Shown here: positions 49,045 through 63,610 of the stretch, one piece after another
Position numbering within the stretch: the stretch's first letter is position 1
Layout: each line of letters begins with the position of its first letter
Source of the DNA: Pterobdella sp. o SKG-2022
Taxonomy: Eukaryota > Annelida > Clitellata > Hirudinida > Piscicolidae
Direction of reading: 5' to 3'
Assembly: GCA_964035795.1 (NCBI GenBank)
Contig: OZ038323.1
Location: 747,456-811,455, forward strand
DNA: 64,000 bases
Position numbers and translations under genes: made by a program
Notes under the pieces: model-generated
What the model saw: the letters and a program-made list of their open reading frames with translations, nothing else
Told to the model about the DNA's origin: nothing
The model's database searches: none

Positions 49045-52000
49045 TCAAGCCCTTCCACATTCTGGACACAAAACCTGATCTGCATCTGTCAAAAAGCCTC
49101 TACCAACCAATGAAGTGGTACATCTGGGTGGATGGATGAGGGGGTAAAAGGAAAGGTGGATAGGTGGCTGGGTGGGTGAGTGAGGGGAGTAATAGAAAAG
49201 ATGAGTAGGTGAGAGTGGATGATATTAAAAAAAGCGTGCAGAGTTAGGTTAAGTTTGCGGTTATATCAAAAGTTATGAAAAATTTTTTGAAGAAATACCA
49301 AATCACTACTGTACACATAATATTTGGGCCACAGTCAGCTCGCCAGCAATTAAAGTGTAATAAGTGACGACTCATGTGGCATGAGGCCAATTAACTTCCA
49401 AGCATTACACAACTATCATTAATCTCGACTTTGCATGCATTTCAAATATTGAGTTCATTGGCCGAATCTCATCACGTGAGTTTAAAATTTTTCTGAATTT
49501 TATTTTTTATATTTATTAAACTTCCGTTTTGAAACAAAATATAGTTGAAAAAAATAAATCAGAGTCAATTTTTGATCTGCTTTTTCCCCATCTTTCTGTC
49601 AGCATTCTTAGTTTTACTAGGTCTTCTCTATTGTTTAGTGGGATTTCCATACATTTGAGGTCATTTTTTAGCACTGAAGCCAAGGGTGTTTTTGGCATTC
49701 CTTTGTGAGTATGTATGGTAAGTCGAAGTACTTGTCCATGGCTTATTTTTTATAAATTACAAAAAAGAGTGTGACATTATGAATGGCATGGTGGTTTAAG
49801 CTACAAAGGGAATGCTCACACAAAATCATATGCAGTTGAACTCTGCATTGTATTTTCTATGGAGGCGTACCATATGAAGGCGTACCATATGAAAGCGTAC
49901 CGTATGAAGGCGTACCATATGAAGGCATACCATATGAATTTTACTTCGACATCGTCATAAAATATTCACTATATATATCTTCATCTTCGATTCCATCAGC
50001 ATTATCAATCCGGCGAAAAAACCCACCTTCTCGTTTTGCCGGTGTGCACTCCAAAAGGAGTGTCGAAGAGGTTCTCAACCACATCAGCTTCCGACCACAA
50101 AGCATTTCAAGAATTTATCCATCAGGTTTACACCCCGTCAAAAGTACTGGGTTTATTGCAATGTAACCATGCAACACCGATCTACTGCTCACCATAGGAC
50201 ACAACAACAGCTCCTCTTTTCGTTTGGTACCAGCAACCTTGAGTAGACCGGCCCCCTAACCAGCATCCTTGAGTTGACAGACCCCCTAACCAGCATCCTT
50301 GAGTCGACAGGCCCTCTAACCAGCATCCCTGAGTTAACAGGCTCTCTAACCAGCATCCTTGCGTTGACAGGCCCCTAACTGTCATCCCTGAGTCTCCTTT
50401 CCTACATCACCTCCCAGCAGCCTTTCAAGGGTTTTCGTGGCTTCTTGTCCTTCTTCAGTATAGTTTGGTTTTTAATTTGTTTCTCAACTGAGAAGTGATT
50501 GTTTCATTTTTTTTTGAGAAGGACACATGAGACATATGAGACTGAAGAGACTCCGCCATGCAGAACATGCTTCCTACTTCCTTGACGCCACAAGTGGGAG
50601 CCATTCTTGAGGCATTCTCTTCCGACTTGTTCATGAATCAGGATATTGATTTTAGTTACATCAATAGCCTTATTTTTTTAGAGTGACTGTTTAAAACCAT
50701 GTCACAAAAACACCTCCAATCCTGTAGTCGAGGGTTGCTTCTTTGCAACAACACCTGTTTTTCTCTCGTTATGAACTTTTTCAAAAACTTGAGCAACTTA
50801 AATTTTCAAATATGGAATCTCTCGTAGGAATACTTGACTGGTTTTTGAGTTCACTTTCAAACAGCTTGCACGTTATATAAGTTGTCAAATTACATGCCAA
50901 ATAATAAGACAGTTCCAAATAACCAAACAACACACCTGTAACACACAAAGCATTCAGAATGCCAATGTCGCTCATCAAATGATATAAACTTGGTGCCTCC
51001 AAGACCTGTTTGGTGGTGTGGATGCTCAATTGTGTTTTTTGGTGAGTGTTGTTTTTTTGTAGTGTGTGTGAAAAGAGTGGTTTGGTGTGAGAAGGGTGGT
51101 GCCGTAGGGGTGCTGTTGGGATGAGGTGAAGTATTGGAATTAGGGTGTGGCGATAATGTTAGTGGTGGTGTGTGGAGATGAAGGTGGCGATGTTTGTAAA
51201 TAGAGTTGAAGCTGCAAGTGTTTTGTTGATGTTGCATAATGAATTTGTAGAAAGCTCATCATTCAGGATTCAGAACCAGTAGGTAGGTGGGTTAGTGGGT
51301 GGATGGGATGGTGTGTGGATAGAATGGTGGGGGAATGGGATGATAGAAAAATGGGATGGTGGGAGAATAAGTTGGTGGTTGGATGGGTTGGTGCGGGAAA
51401 AAATTGAAGTGTGGTTAGCAAGCTGAATAATTATAAAGGCGTCTACAAAACCAAATCAGACGAGTATAGGTGTTTTGAATCTTTTTTATGCGTTTTTTGA
51501 ATTAATGATGTGCCAATGTGTGTGATGTGTGAGTGAGTGAATATGGTTGGCCAAGTTTGTGGGTGGTTGAATGTGTTTGATTGGGTGTGTAGGGCATCCG
51601 ACCAAGCTCCCGTTGTTAAGCACCTGATGAGCTGTCAAAAGAAGGCAGCAAGACCTCCGAGACACATCGAATCATCAAAAACTTTTAACTTTTTAACCAC
51701 GCCTATCTCACACACTCACCTGTGATTGGTCGAAAGCATCTGCAGCACTTCTTGGCAAAGAGCTCCCCAAAGCACTCGGCACAGAATGGCCTGTTGTCCT
51801 TTGAGGTGAACTTCTCTCCAGCCAGTACCTGTGTGCGTTTCAAAGTTAATAAAAATATTTTGTGAATAATTATTCCTGAAAATTTAAGTCAAAAACACGT
51901 TAAAGTTTCAAATAATGATAGAGACGATGTTTTTCGATATATTATGCAGTGTATGTAGAAGATATATGGAAATACTTCAATAATTTAAAAATTTATCGTG

Positions 52001-55000
52001 TTTTCTAAGATTCAAAATATTTTATTATTATTTTTTTTTTTTATTATTATTATTATAGAGGTTTTCCATTCAATTCAAAATCTTGGCAATTGACTTCCAA
52101 ATCTTGGCAATTGCGCACAAAATCATAGCATTTGATTAAAAAATTTTTTCAATTGATTACCAAATTTCAAAAAAAAAATAAATTTAAGAAAAATTAAGTT
52201 TGAATATTCAAAAAATTTTGTAAAAATTTTATTTTAAAATTTAAAATCAATTTTTACAATTTCAAAAAAAAAACCGAAAAAGAATTTTTTTGAAGTATTT
52301 TGAGCTTTTCGCGGTATATTTCTTAATTGAATAGCAGATCTTTGCAATTGAAAAAGTTGAGATTTTTTGTTTTACTCTATATCTTTTATCTCCATGGCTG
52401 AAAATAGTAGTCAAAACGAGCAAAAAGCCGTTTCAGATGTGGATCGTGAAAGAATAGTCACAAAGTGCTTAGAGGGGTGTTCTGTAAAGACAATATGTGT
52501 AGTTTTATCATTAAACTACCACACTGTCCATTCCATTGTTTCAAAATTTTTGAAATATGGAAATGCAGATAGAAAAAAGACTGGTGAAAATAGAAAACCA
52601 ATATTTACCCCAGAACTGAAAAAAGCTCTATAAAGAAAAGTCGATGCTGATTGCACAAATCTCAAACAGCTTAAAGAATGGCTAAAAATGGAGGACAGCG
52701 TAGAAGTATCAATTAGTGCAATTAACAGAACGCTGAAAAACTTCCATTACAGTCTGAAAAATGTAACGACTGTCCCAGAAAAAAAAAATTGCACTACTAC
52801 ACTTGAAAAAAGACACCAATACGCTCAAGACTTCAGGCTCTTGGAGGCAAGTGTGGAAGAAAAAAACATAGTATTCCTAGATGAGGTAGAGTTTAGTGTA
52901 GTAAGCCGACCTAAGAAAGGACGAAGTCCTAAGGGAACTTCGGCCTTTTCAAATGTTCCAGCAGCCAGATCGAGAAACATCTCTGTAATTGCTGCCATGA
53001 ATAAGTATAACTTGAATGATTATATTCAAATCATATTTTAACTATTATTATTATTATTATTTTATTATTATTATTCATTTTTGCACACTGCTTTGTTTGG
53101 CAGTGGTTGAACTTGGGAGCTGGTTGTGGCTCACAACCTAGGCACACCCATGACGCTTTTTGTTTCCAAAACTCTTTGTAAAATTTTTGCCGAGCCTAAA
53201 ATTGCTGCTTTCTGAAGAGTCTGTACGGATAAATTTATTCCAATGAAAGAGATGTATGATGTGAGTATTTTAGGCAAAGTACCGAGTGCTCCTATTACTA
53301 GGGAAGTATTTTAAAATCCACATTCCATAGTTTTTTTATTTCACGGCATAGGTCTCTGTATTTTTCACTTTATTTTTTTTTTGCTTCTACTCTAACATCT
53401 CCAGGTACAGTTATGTCTACTATCAGGCATTCTTTGGCTTTTTTATTTACAAGGACAATGTCAGGCCTTCTTGCCTCTGTATCATGGTCTGTGAAAATAT
53501 TCTAGTCCCAAAATGACTTTACACTTTGGCTCTCAATGACTTTTTCAGCTCTATGCTGATACCACTGGTCACTGGAAGAGTCCACATTTCTTACAATTGC
53601 ACCAATAAACAGCTGTGGCGACCCTGTCATGTCTTGCCTTGTATTCTTTTTGAGCCATTTTTTGCATTCTGAAACAAGGTGGCCAACCGTCTCATCTGCC
53701 TTTTTGCACATTCTGCACAAAGAAGAGTTTTTTTTCTCAATCTTAGCTCTTCTGTAATTTTTCCTAGAAGCTTGATTTTGTGCAGTTGTCAGTAGGCTTT
53801 CGGTTTTTTTTCTCTCTCTTCAACCACAGCCATGATCCGAGAGCACTTTTATCTTCTGTTTGTCTCTCGAATTGTCCATGCAAGATCTTATTTTTCCACT
53901 CTTTTTGCTTGTTGGTTTTAAATTCTTTTACTAAGGTTTTTTATATTTCATGAGTTCAAAAGTTTTCGAGCATTCTTTCATTCGACCATTTTTAGTTGCT
54001 TTAGTTGCAGTAAACTGAAAGGCTGTGTTCTTCAGTTCTGACACACTTCTCTACTGACATTAGGCCTTTGCCACCTTCTTTTCGTGGTACATATATTCTA
54101 GCACCATTTGACCTAGGATGCAATGCTTTGTATATTGTCAACAATTTTATAGTTTTCCTACCAAGATTCTCGAGCTCTTCTTTGTTCCACTTTACACATC
54201 CAGCACTATATCTTAATGTGGCAACAGCCCAAGCATAAATACCTTTCGTTAAATTACCACTGTTCAAATTTGTTTTCAGTATTTTTTTTACTCTTCTCAA
54301 GTATTCTGCTTTGACTATGTCTTTGATTTCAGTGGGTTTTAGCTCGTTTCCTCCAAGAAAATCATTGCTAGTTTCGCTATTTGGAGAGCGTATTCCGTTT
54401 TCAAGTATTTTCTTTCTTCTCTGCATTGTTTACATGCACATTTGTCTAATCCAAAATTCATTATTATGTCATCGGAGTATATTTCGACAATACTATAAGG
54501 TTTCCAAGTTCTTTTTTATTTTTTGCTTCAAATCATCCATGAAAAGGAAGTGATTGAATGTGGACCCATTTTTGAACTTGTAGCTCATCGATGCTGCTTT
54601 TAGGATTACACTTAGTGGAAGTAAGGCTATCACGAAAATTAGTGGGGATATACCGCGCTTGATTTTGATGTTTGCCGACTTCTCTCCCGGGTGTTCTAGG
54701 TTCGTTTCCCATTGGGATATAGAATTTTCAAGAAATTTGATCACTTTAATGAGAGCACTAATCATTTCCAAGCTATGAATGAGGAACCATGTCATATGCT
54801 TTCTGGTAATCTATCCAGGCCATCGCTAAGTTGGTTTTTCTGTACCTACTATCTTTCATTGTAGCTTTATCCAACATTAGGTGGTCTTTAATACCTCTAG
54901 TCAAAGCTCGACATCCTTTTTGTTCAAACTCTATCAAATTATGCTCTTCTAGGTATTTGTACATTTTCTTGGAAATTATAGAAGTCAATGTTTTCCATAG

Positions 55001-55238
55001 TAATGGTAAGCATGTGATGAGCCTGTAATTTTCAGGCATCGTTCCCTTATACTTTTCTTTCTGTATGAGCACAGTTCTTCCAATAGTCATCATTGTGGGA
55101 ACTTTGCAGATTTGAGTCCTTTATCTAGAAGCTCAATCAAATTTTTACGTACTCGTAGTTTTTCAACCAATTGCTTTGAACGCCGTCTATTCCTGGGGCT
55201 TCCCAATTTAGTTAAAATAATAATAATTATTATTATTA

Positions 55239-55297
<59 letters not shown>

Positions 55298-56612
55298 GAA
55301 ACAAACACTAAGGTTAATTGAGGAACTTATTACACGAAGCTTTTTTTACATTATCTACACTAGATAATGTAAGATACTCTTTCGAAAAGCTTCGTGTATT
55401 AAGTTTCTCAATAAACCTTGGTGTTTGTTTCTATTATATTGATTTCTGGCTATTTTACGTCAACATTATTATCATCATCATCATGAAGAGACCTTGACAC
55501 AGTTGGTGCACGTGAAGCACTCTCGATGGAAAGGCGTGTTCTTGTAGGTTATGCCTCCTTTGTTGATCACCTGCGTGCCACATTATGCTGCCTTAAAGGC
55601 GCCATCAATATTGACCAATTAATACTACGCATGCTTCAAGATTGTTGTAAGCAATTATAACAAATGACACAACGTGTGATGTCATGTAGTATGACGCCAT
55701 AACATAAACTCACTCCATGGCACTTGAAACATCTTTGAGCATAATTTTCTTCGTAACAAGGCACACAGACTACTTCCTGTTCACGTGGGATGAAACTCTT
55801 GTTTCCTATTGGCTGCAAACATACCTGTGTTTGAGGGATTATGAAAGTTATAGTTTGTATGAATAGTGTTGATGGGGGTGGTTGGTGGGGGGGAAGGGGG
55901 TGGTTGATGAAGATGGTTAGAGATGGTTGCTGAGAAGATGAGGTTGTGTGGGGACACACACCTTACAACAGAAACACTGCTCATGCCACTGCTTGCCTTT
56001 GTACTCAAACTTTTTCATGCCTTAAAACCACATAGTTCATTAAATGTTTTGTCATCAAATAGCTCAAACAAAAAGTTTTTGAGGTTTAAAATAGAATAAA
56101 AAAATGCTTTTTCAAAGAAGTGAATATTCTGTTCAACACATGAGACAACACACCACAAAAAACCAACAACACCAAACCACAACACTCCACCAACAAACCA
56201 CTACCTGCTCTGAACAGACCCCCACACCCATCACATCGGGCAGCAAAGTTGTTGTCGTGACAGTCAGCGCAAAAGAGACGGTTGTTCTTGCTGGCAAATG
56301 GTTGGTCGACCAGACTCATGCGGCAATCGGCACATTTGAAACATTTCTCATGCCAATGACGTTCTTTGTATGACAAGTCCTGCACGTGGTGGTGAGGGTG
56401 GTGGAGTGAAGAGGGTTTTTATTGTTTGTTAGCTGCCTCACTTTAGAGTCAGTTCCGATGGGAGTTCTACATTCTTCACAGTTGTTGGCGAAGAGGGCTT
56501 CGTAGCATCGGATGCAAAAGGGTTTTTCATCCCGCAAAATGTACCTATGTCCCACCAAGTTGAGGTTGCAATTAAGGCAAGAAAAAGTCCCTGTGGGATC
56601 CTGGAAGTCCAT
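49045..56612 (-). CDS. FHL: Four-and-a-half LIM domains protein
   Basis: Adaptor made only of LIM zinc-binding domains, acting at actin structures and in the nucleus as a transcription cofactor in known relatives. Eight exons join in phase to 283 aa (human FHL2 is 279): 56612-56442, 56379-56205, 56020-55962, 55824-55714, 55570-55493, 51828-51720, 51005-50936, 49123-49045. The N-terminal half LIM begins FSCLNCNLNLVGHRYI, followed by four LIM domains: HWHEKCFKCADCR, QWHEQCFCCKVC, FHRECFTCTNC, HWHSECFVCYRCTTSLVGRG. The end is LCPECGRA-stop. All expected Cys/His ligands that I checked are present. Intron 5 (3.66 kb) carries a transposase relic and LINE H; intron 7 carries two minisatellites. Which vertebrate paralogue it matches cannot be told. 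Confidence 0.95.
49860..49940. repeat. 15-bp minisatellite GAAGGCGTACCATAT
   Basis: Five copies with single substitutions, in the last FHL intron. Confidence 0.9.
50225..50395. repeat. 30-bp minisatellite
   Basis: Five to six copies of a unit starting CCAGCATCCTTGAGTYGACAG, in the last FHL intron. On the minus strand the 30-bp unit keeps a ten-residue frame open (STQGCWLEGL), but the surroundings are intronic. Confidence 0.9.
52380..53041 (+). pseudogene. Tc1/mariner-IS630 type transposase fragment
   Basis: The frame begins MAENSSQNEQKAVSD, followed by a helix-turn-helix region (RERIVTKCLEGCSVKTICVV; YHTVHSIVSKFLKYG). A stop interrupts it at 52631-52633, then it resumes (VSISAINRTLKNFHYSLKNV) up to the first catalytic Asp (NIVFLDEVEFSV) and RPKKGRSPKGT. 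It breaks off at 53041 after about 220 codons, before the second and third catalytic acidic residues, directly at a (TTA)n tract. It lies in FHL intron 5 on the strand opposite to the gene. Inactive. Confidence 0.75.
53042..53078. repeat. (TTA)n tract at LINE H 3' end
   Basis: Imperfect ATT triplets, i.e. (TAA)n on the LINE H coding strand, between the transposase fragment and the end of LINE H. Confidence 0.85.
53079..55215 (-). mobile_element. LINE H, R4/Dong-like, between (TAA)n tracts
   Basis: Minus-strand order: APGIDGVQSNWLK (near 55195); ENYRLITCLPLLWKTLTSII (55030-54970); QKGCRALTRGIKDHLMLDK; motif A-like LAMAWIDYQKAYDMVPHS (54830-54775); KRGISPLIF; a C-like FLFMDDLK (54550-54525); then GIYAWAVATLRYSAGCVKWN and GARIYVPRKEGGKGLMSVEK (54110-54060), and a terminal CRMCKKADETVGHLVSEC (53718-53665). 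The YVPRKEGGKGL block and the CCHC-like end resemble R4/Dong-type elements (moderate confidence). 5' truncated, with frameshifts. Both ends abut (TAA)n. Confidence 0.75.
55216..55298. repeat. (ATT)n microsatellite at LINE H 5' end
   Basis: About 80 bp of ATT/TAA triplets directly beside the truncated start of LINE H and the palindromic element to the right. Confidence 0.92.
55299..55432. mobile_element. Fold-back (MITE-like) palindrome
   Basis: GAAACAAACACTAAGGTTAA at the left is repeated inverted at the right end (GGTTTATTGAG... of the complementary strand; ACCTTGGTGTTTGTTTC). The arms of about 60 bp include ACACGAAGCTTTT and GATAATGTAAG. No coding capacity. A fragment of the same repeat is at 14345-14412. 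Confidence 0.7.
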
Positions 56613-56639
56613 GTTGGCGGTAGAGGTGCCTAGATGGTT

Positions 56640-57000
56640 TAGATGGGTGGGTGGTAAAAGAGGGATGGTGGAGAATGGATAGGTGGTAAAGGTTGGGGGT
56701 GGTGGGAGAAAGGTGGATAGTGGAAGCTAGGTAGGTGGTGGGAGATGGGTGAATAGTGGGGAATGGGTAGATGGTGGGTAATGGGATTACAGACAGATGG
56801 ATGTTAGAGAATGGGTTTTGTTGAGTAGGTGAGGTTAGAAGTGGTGGGATGGATGGATGGGTTGATGGTGTTGGTTGAATGGGTCGATTAGGTTGGATGG
56901 ATGGATGGGTCGATGGTGTTGGTTGGATGGGTAAATGGATGGATGGATGGTTGGATGGTGCTGGTTAGATGAATTGAGGTAGTTAGATGTCGACAGGGTT
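56640..57000. repeat. GATG-rich low-complexity tract
   Basis: Repeated GGATGGATGG and GGTGGGAGA-type words upstream of the FHL start codon. No promoter element can be singled out. Confidence 0.7.
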
Positions 57001-58156
57001 GAATGGAAGGTTGCTTGAATGTTGCAATGCCATTTTCGATAATATTACAAATAAACAGCTTCTAACTGTGTTTCTAAAGAGGAGTGGGTGTTAGCTGGCC
57101 TGGTAACTGTTGGAAAAAAGGCGTTTGATTAAATGAAGGATGAAACTTGGCATTTGGTTTCAAAACTCCATAGGTTTCAATGTTACATCCAGCAGGCTAC
57201 AATAGATTCACCTTAAACCTTAAAACTAAAAAAATATTATAAACTAAATGATTTCATTCAAAACTGCATCAGATATAACCCATAACACAAAGATTTCAAA
57301 AATGTTTACCAAGAGTTCAGTATGTAGAAGTGGCACTCACAAAAAGTATTGAAGATTGTATAAAAGAAAAAGTAACGAGGAGGAATAAGATGAAGAGGAG
57401 GAGGAGGAGGATGAAGAGGAGAGGTTGTAGATTGCAAAGCTGATGTTATGTGCTATGTTGGTTGTTTTATCATCGTTTTCAAATACATCAAGCTGATTTT
57501 TTAAATTCTTTCTTAATATATTTATATCAATTAAATGCTCAATTTTTTCACACAAGGGATATTTTGGACATGCGCAAATGAAAATAAATATGAATATGTA
57601 AGGTAACTTCTGCTTCTCCATCTCAAGTGCTCAAAGTTTTGCTCTTAATACCACCCTCCAAATAATATTTGTTAAATGCTTATAATTAACATTCGTCACC
57701 CTGGCATTAATTTGCAAGGATGCATCAGCTTAATGGAATGCTTGCATAGTGATGTCTTCCTTTAATTATATTTCGACTGCAATGTTTACAATCTAACTTA
57801 TGTTCGTGTGTAGGAAAACTTTTGGATGTGAATGAAAGTTTATGCATGTGATCATCGGCACCGCATCACGTTTGCTGTGTAGCAAGCCAAGAATTTGCGA
57901 TTTGTGCATCCCATATAAACTTTATCGATTTCAGATAAGCAGAACTTTTACTTTCAATAAAAACGTTTTTTCCACTTAAATGTGTTCAAGCTCTTAAAAC
58001 TTGCGATGGCTACAAGGAGAGAGTTTAAGCTTTATTAAGCCATCAAAATGCGCTCTTATAAAAAAGGAATGGAGTGCTTCAAATCAAAATTCAATGCAAC
58101 TATATTTCAATTTAAAGTGCCTCAAGCAACTCAAACAAAGGCCACCCACTGGCCTT
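57001..58156. other. Spacer between FHL and anamorsin
   Basis: No supported gene. A 94-codon minus-strand frame at 57337-57621 has a Ser-run from GAG/GGA repeats and no family signature. Confidence 0.45.
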
Positions 58157-59191
58157 CTATGAAGTGGGAGGAAGGGTGACTTTTTCACCTGGCTTGAAAG
58201 CTGGCATGCCAAGGTAGGGGCAAGTGGCACATCTGAATGCATCCCCTAAATAACACTGCAAGTGTGGTTTGAAAGTGAGCCTAGGTTGATTTGAGGTTCA
58301 AAAATCACTTACACTGCCACAAGAAGACTTTGGCATCTCTTTATTTTGCACCTTGCCTGCAAGCTCTTCTGCCAAACCACATGTGCAATTCTTACAAGCT
58401 CTCTTTTTCTTAGTGGCAGCATCGATCCCACATTTAGAAGCAACTAGAGCATCGGAAGAGGGCTTGATGAGATCGGTTGGCTGGAGAAGTGAGTCTGAGT
58501 CTATGATGTCATCATCCATTTCATCATTGGCTGAGATCTTCCAGATTTGAGCTGATGACACTATTGGAAAGATTCAGAAGGTTGAATATATTTTGAAAAA
58601 TAATTTCACAAAGCAACATACATTTGTTATCATCAAGCTGGTAAGAAGGTCGTTTGGATGAGATGATGGTAGTGCATGAGCCGAGACTTGCATCATTTTC
58701 CTGCAAGTCCATTATGTTATGTGAAAATAATAATTATAAATTCAAAAACAAAATAATATATTAACAGTGATTTGGACATTGACAAATCCAGCAAACTTCA
58801 ATTCTGATTTGAGAGTATGAGCCCCTTGTACAGAGGATGGTGCCATGATAAGAAGAGGTGAGTTAAAAAGTAAACTTTTGAAGACAGAGTCTAAAAGCTG
58901 CTCATTGAGGGTTAGACTGGAGGGCAGAAGCACAATCAAGTGGTAGTGATTGTTAGGCAAATCTCAAATAATAAAAATTAATTAAAATTAGTAAAACAAT
59001 GAGTGTTGATATTTTTATTTTTTCTTTGGAGAACCAAACTTACCTTTAGTTTTGAAATCGCCAACTACGGCTTTAGATTCAATTTTTTCTTGAACACATT
59101 TTATAAGACTTTCTCTCAAACTCGTATTTTGATCACAAAGAACCAAAACTTTTTGACCTTTTATCAAATCATTTAATTCTTTTATAGACAT
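58157..59191 (-). CDS. CIAPIN1: Anamorsin (cytosolic Fe-S assembly electron-transfer protein)
   Basis: Dre2/CIAPIN1 passes electrons with NDOR1 to the cytosolic iron-sulphur cluster assembly machinery. Five exons join in phase to 256 aa: 59191-59044, 58962-58766, 58700-58622, 58560-58313, 58255-58157. The N-terminal methyltransferase-like fold covers roughly residues 1-130 ([26 protein letters not shown]). The linker is acidic ([16 protein letters not shown]). Motif A is C-x11-C-x2-C-x-C ([18 protein letters not shown]), and motif B is [15 protein letters not shown], split by the last intron. The end is [12 protein letters not shown]. Both Fe-S motifs have all four cysteines, so the gene looks functional. 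It is divergent from the FAM43-like gene. Confidence 0.95.
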
Positions 59192-59733
59192 TTTTACAGA
59201 TTTTAACAATGTCTTTGGATGTGTTTAAAGTGGCACTTAACACTCAAGAAAATTATTTTTATAAAATATTTCCAATTATAATCATAAAAATCAAAAATTG
59301 GTTTTCTATTATTTATTATTTGTTAAACTTCAATAAATTTGTCTTGTTGGCATTTTTTGAAAATTACTCTTAATTATAATTACAAAACTATGATAGTATT
59401 TTTTTTCAAATAAAATAAACTGAATAAATTATTGAATTGAATTTTTTTTGAAATATTGAGCTGAAAATAAATAACAGGTGAATCGTGAATATTTATTATG
59501 AGATTTCTTTTCTATTTATAATCAACAGTTGACATGAAGTGCCAAAGAAAATTAATAATATCTTAACTTTTATAAATAATGTTTTGATTAATTTAGCAAT
59601 TTTTTGTTTTGGTTTCTTATACATTTTTCATTGACGAGTTTCACTCAATGTCGAAATTCGAAATAAGTTAACTAGGCTCATAAATTACCAAGTGAGTTTT
59701 TGAGTTATAAAAACTCTATGATTGAGATAATTT
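59192..59733. promoter_or_regulatory. Divergent intergenic region, CIAPIN1 / FAM43-like
   Basis: 540 bp of AT-rich DNA between two start codons on opposite strands. It must hold both promoters, or a shared one, but I see no definite core element. This is positional inference. Confidence 0.4.
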
Positions 59734-62601
<2,868 letters not shown>

Positions 62602-63105
62602 CTACCACGCCACAGTATTTCAAAATGCTGGAGATTTTGTTATCCTTTGTACAAATTTTCGACTAAACCAATTTTTTCGTAAATATTTTGTACTTATATA
62701 AATGTTTTTAAAAAGTAACCTCAAAAATTTAAGGACTCTTGTCCAATCTTTCATCGCATCCTTACTCATTTTTAAATTATTTCAAAAGCTGGACATTTCA
62801 AAATTACTTCATTCGTGTTACAAATTCACGAGTGCTGCTTGGGAGCAGAAAAGTGCATTATTACATCAAATATTTGTCCATTTCTGAGGTCATTGTTTTA
62901 ATGTTGTTTTGTATTTATTCGTTATTATTTGAAACTCAAACTTATTCAGTGCATACTATTTTCTTCAAAACGTACGTCCTCATCATTTTATCCATACTAT
63001 TTATTTTGAAACTTGTTTATTTTGTGAGACTCCATGTGGTTGAAACCACCTGCATCCCATGGCAATTTTGTTAGAATAAAATGGGGCCCTGCAATTCTGC
63101 ATCGA
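62602..63105. other. Spacer, no feature recognised
   Basis: AT-rich; no supported exon. It would carry the 3' UTRs of the two convergent flanking genes. Confidence 0.4.
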
Positions 63106-63610
63106 TCAATCAAGATGACATTTTTTACACACAATAGCCTTCCTTTTGAACTCGTCTTTGTAGCACGAAATCCACTTTTCTGGTGCAACTACTCTTCCCT
63201 GCAGCTCAGGTTGGTGACTGGGAAAGGCCACGTGTTTTCTTTTCGATGGATACGAGTTGAAATCGTTGAGGCCGGGAGGGATGAGAACTGTGGGTGAACA
63301 GTTGTAAGAGGTGCCGTACGTCGTCTGGTAGTTGTGACTTATATGACTCGCCAACTTTTCTCCTTCACTCAAATGTACCACACAATTTCTTTCTTCACAC
63401 CAGTTTCCTATTAACGTATCCTTGCCATACGACTTCAAATTTTCTTCCGTTGAACTGCAGTTCACGATATTTTACATGAGTTCTAGAGCACTATAAGAAT
63501 CGTTCAAAAGAAACGCACCGATAGATGTGTTTACGGGGGATGGAGACTGCCATGGTGGGCAGCACCGTCTCTAGCCCCATGTCCGTACACTTGCCGCCAG
63601 TCCACTCCAT
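63106..63610 (-). CDS. Two-exon gene, possible ciliary (CFAP107-like) protein
   Basis: Exon 1 (63610-63519) starts MEWTGGKCTDMGLETV and ends with phase 2 at a GTGCGT donor. Exon 2 (63454-63106), after CTGCAG, continues in the right phase to KCHLD-stop. Total about 146 aa, basic, with 8-9 cysteines, no signal peptide and no membrane segment. The stretch GKDTLIGNWCEERNCV recalls the LIGNW.EER block of the C1orf158/CFAP107 axonemal proteins, and the Tyr/Pro-rich middle is typical of microtubule inner proteins. The match is from memory and short, so the assignment is tentative. It is convergent with the FAM43-like gene. Confidence 0.4.

Noticed and set aside
48885..49085. Minus-strand frame starting MQIRFCVQNVEGLDEE
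   Set aside because: Wrong frame over the last FHL exon; the correct frame gives the LIM end LCPECGRA and stop at 49045.
49516..49698. 60-codon minus-strand frame (KNDLKCMEIPLNNREDLVKL)
   Set aside because: It might be the end of a LINE protein, but there is no flanking RT sequence and it lies below the FHL 3' end at AT-rich junctions where I could not confirm any element.
57337..57621. 94-codon frame with a hydrophobic start
   Set aside because: Contains a poly-Ser run from a GAG/GGA repeat, no splice or homology support.
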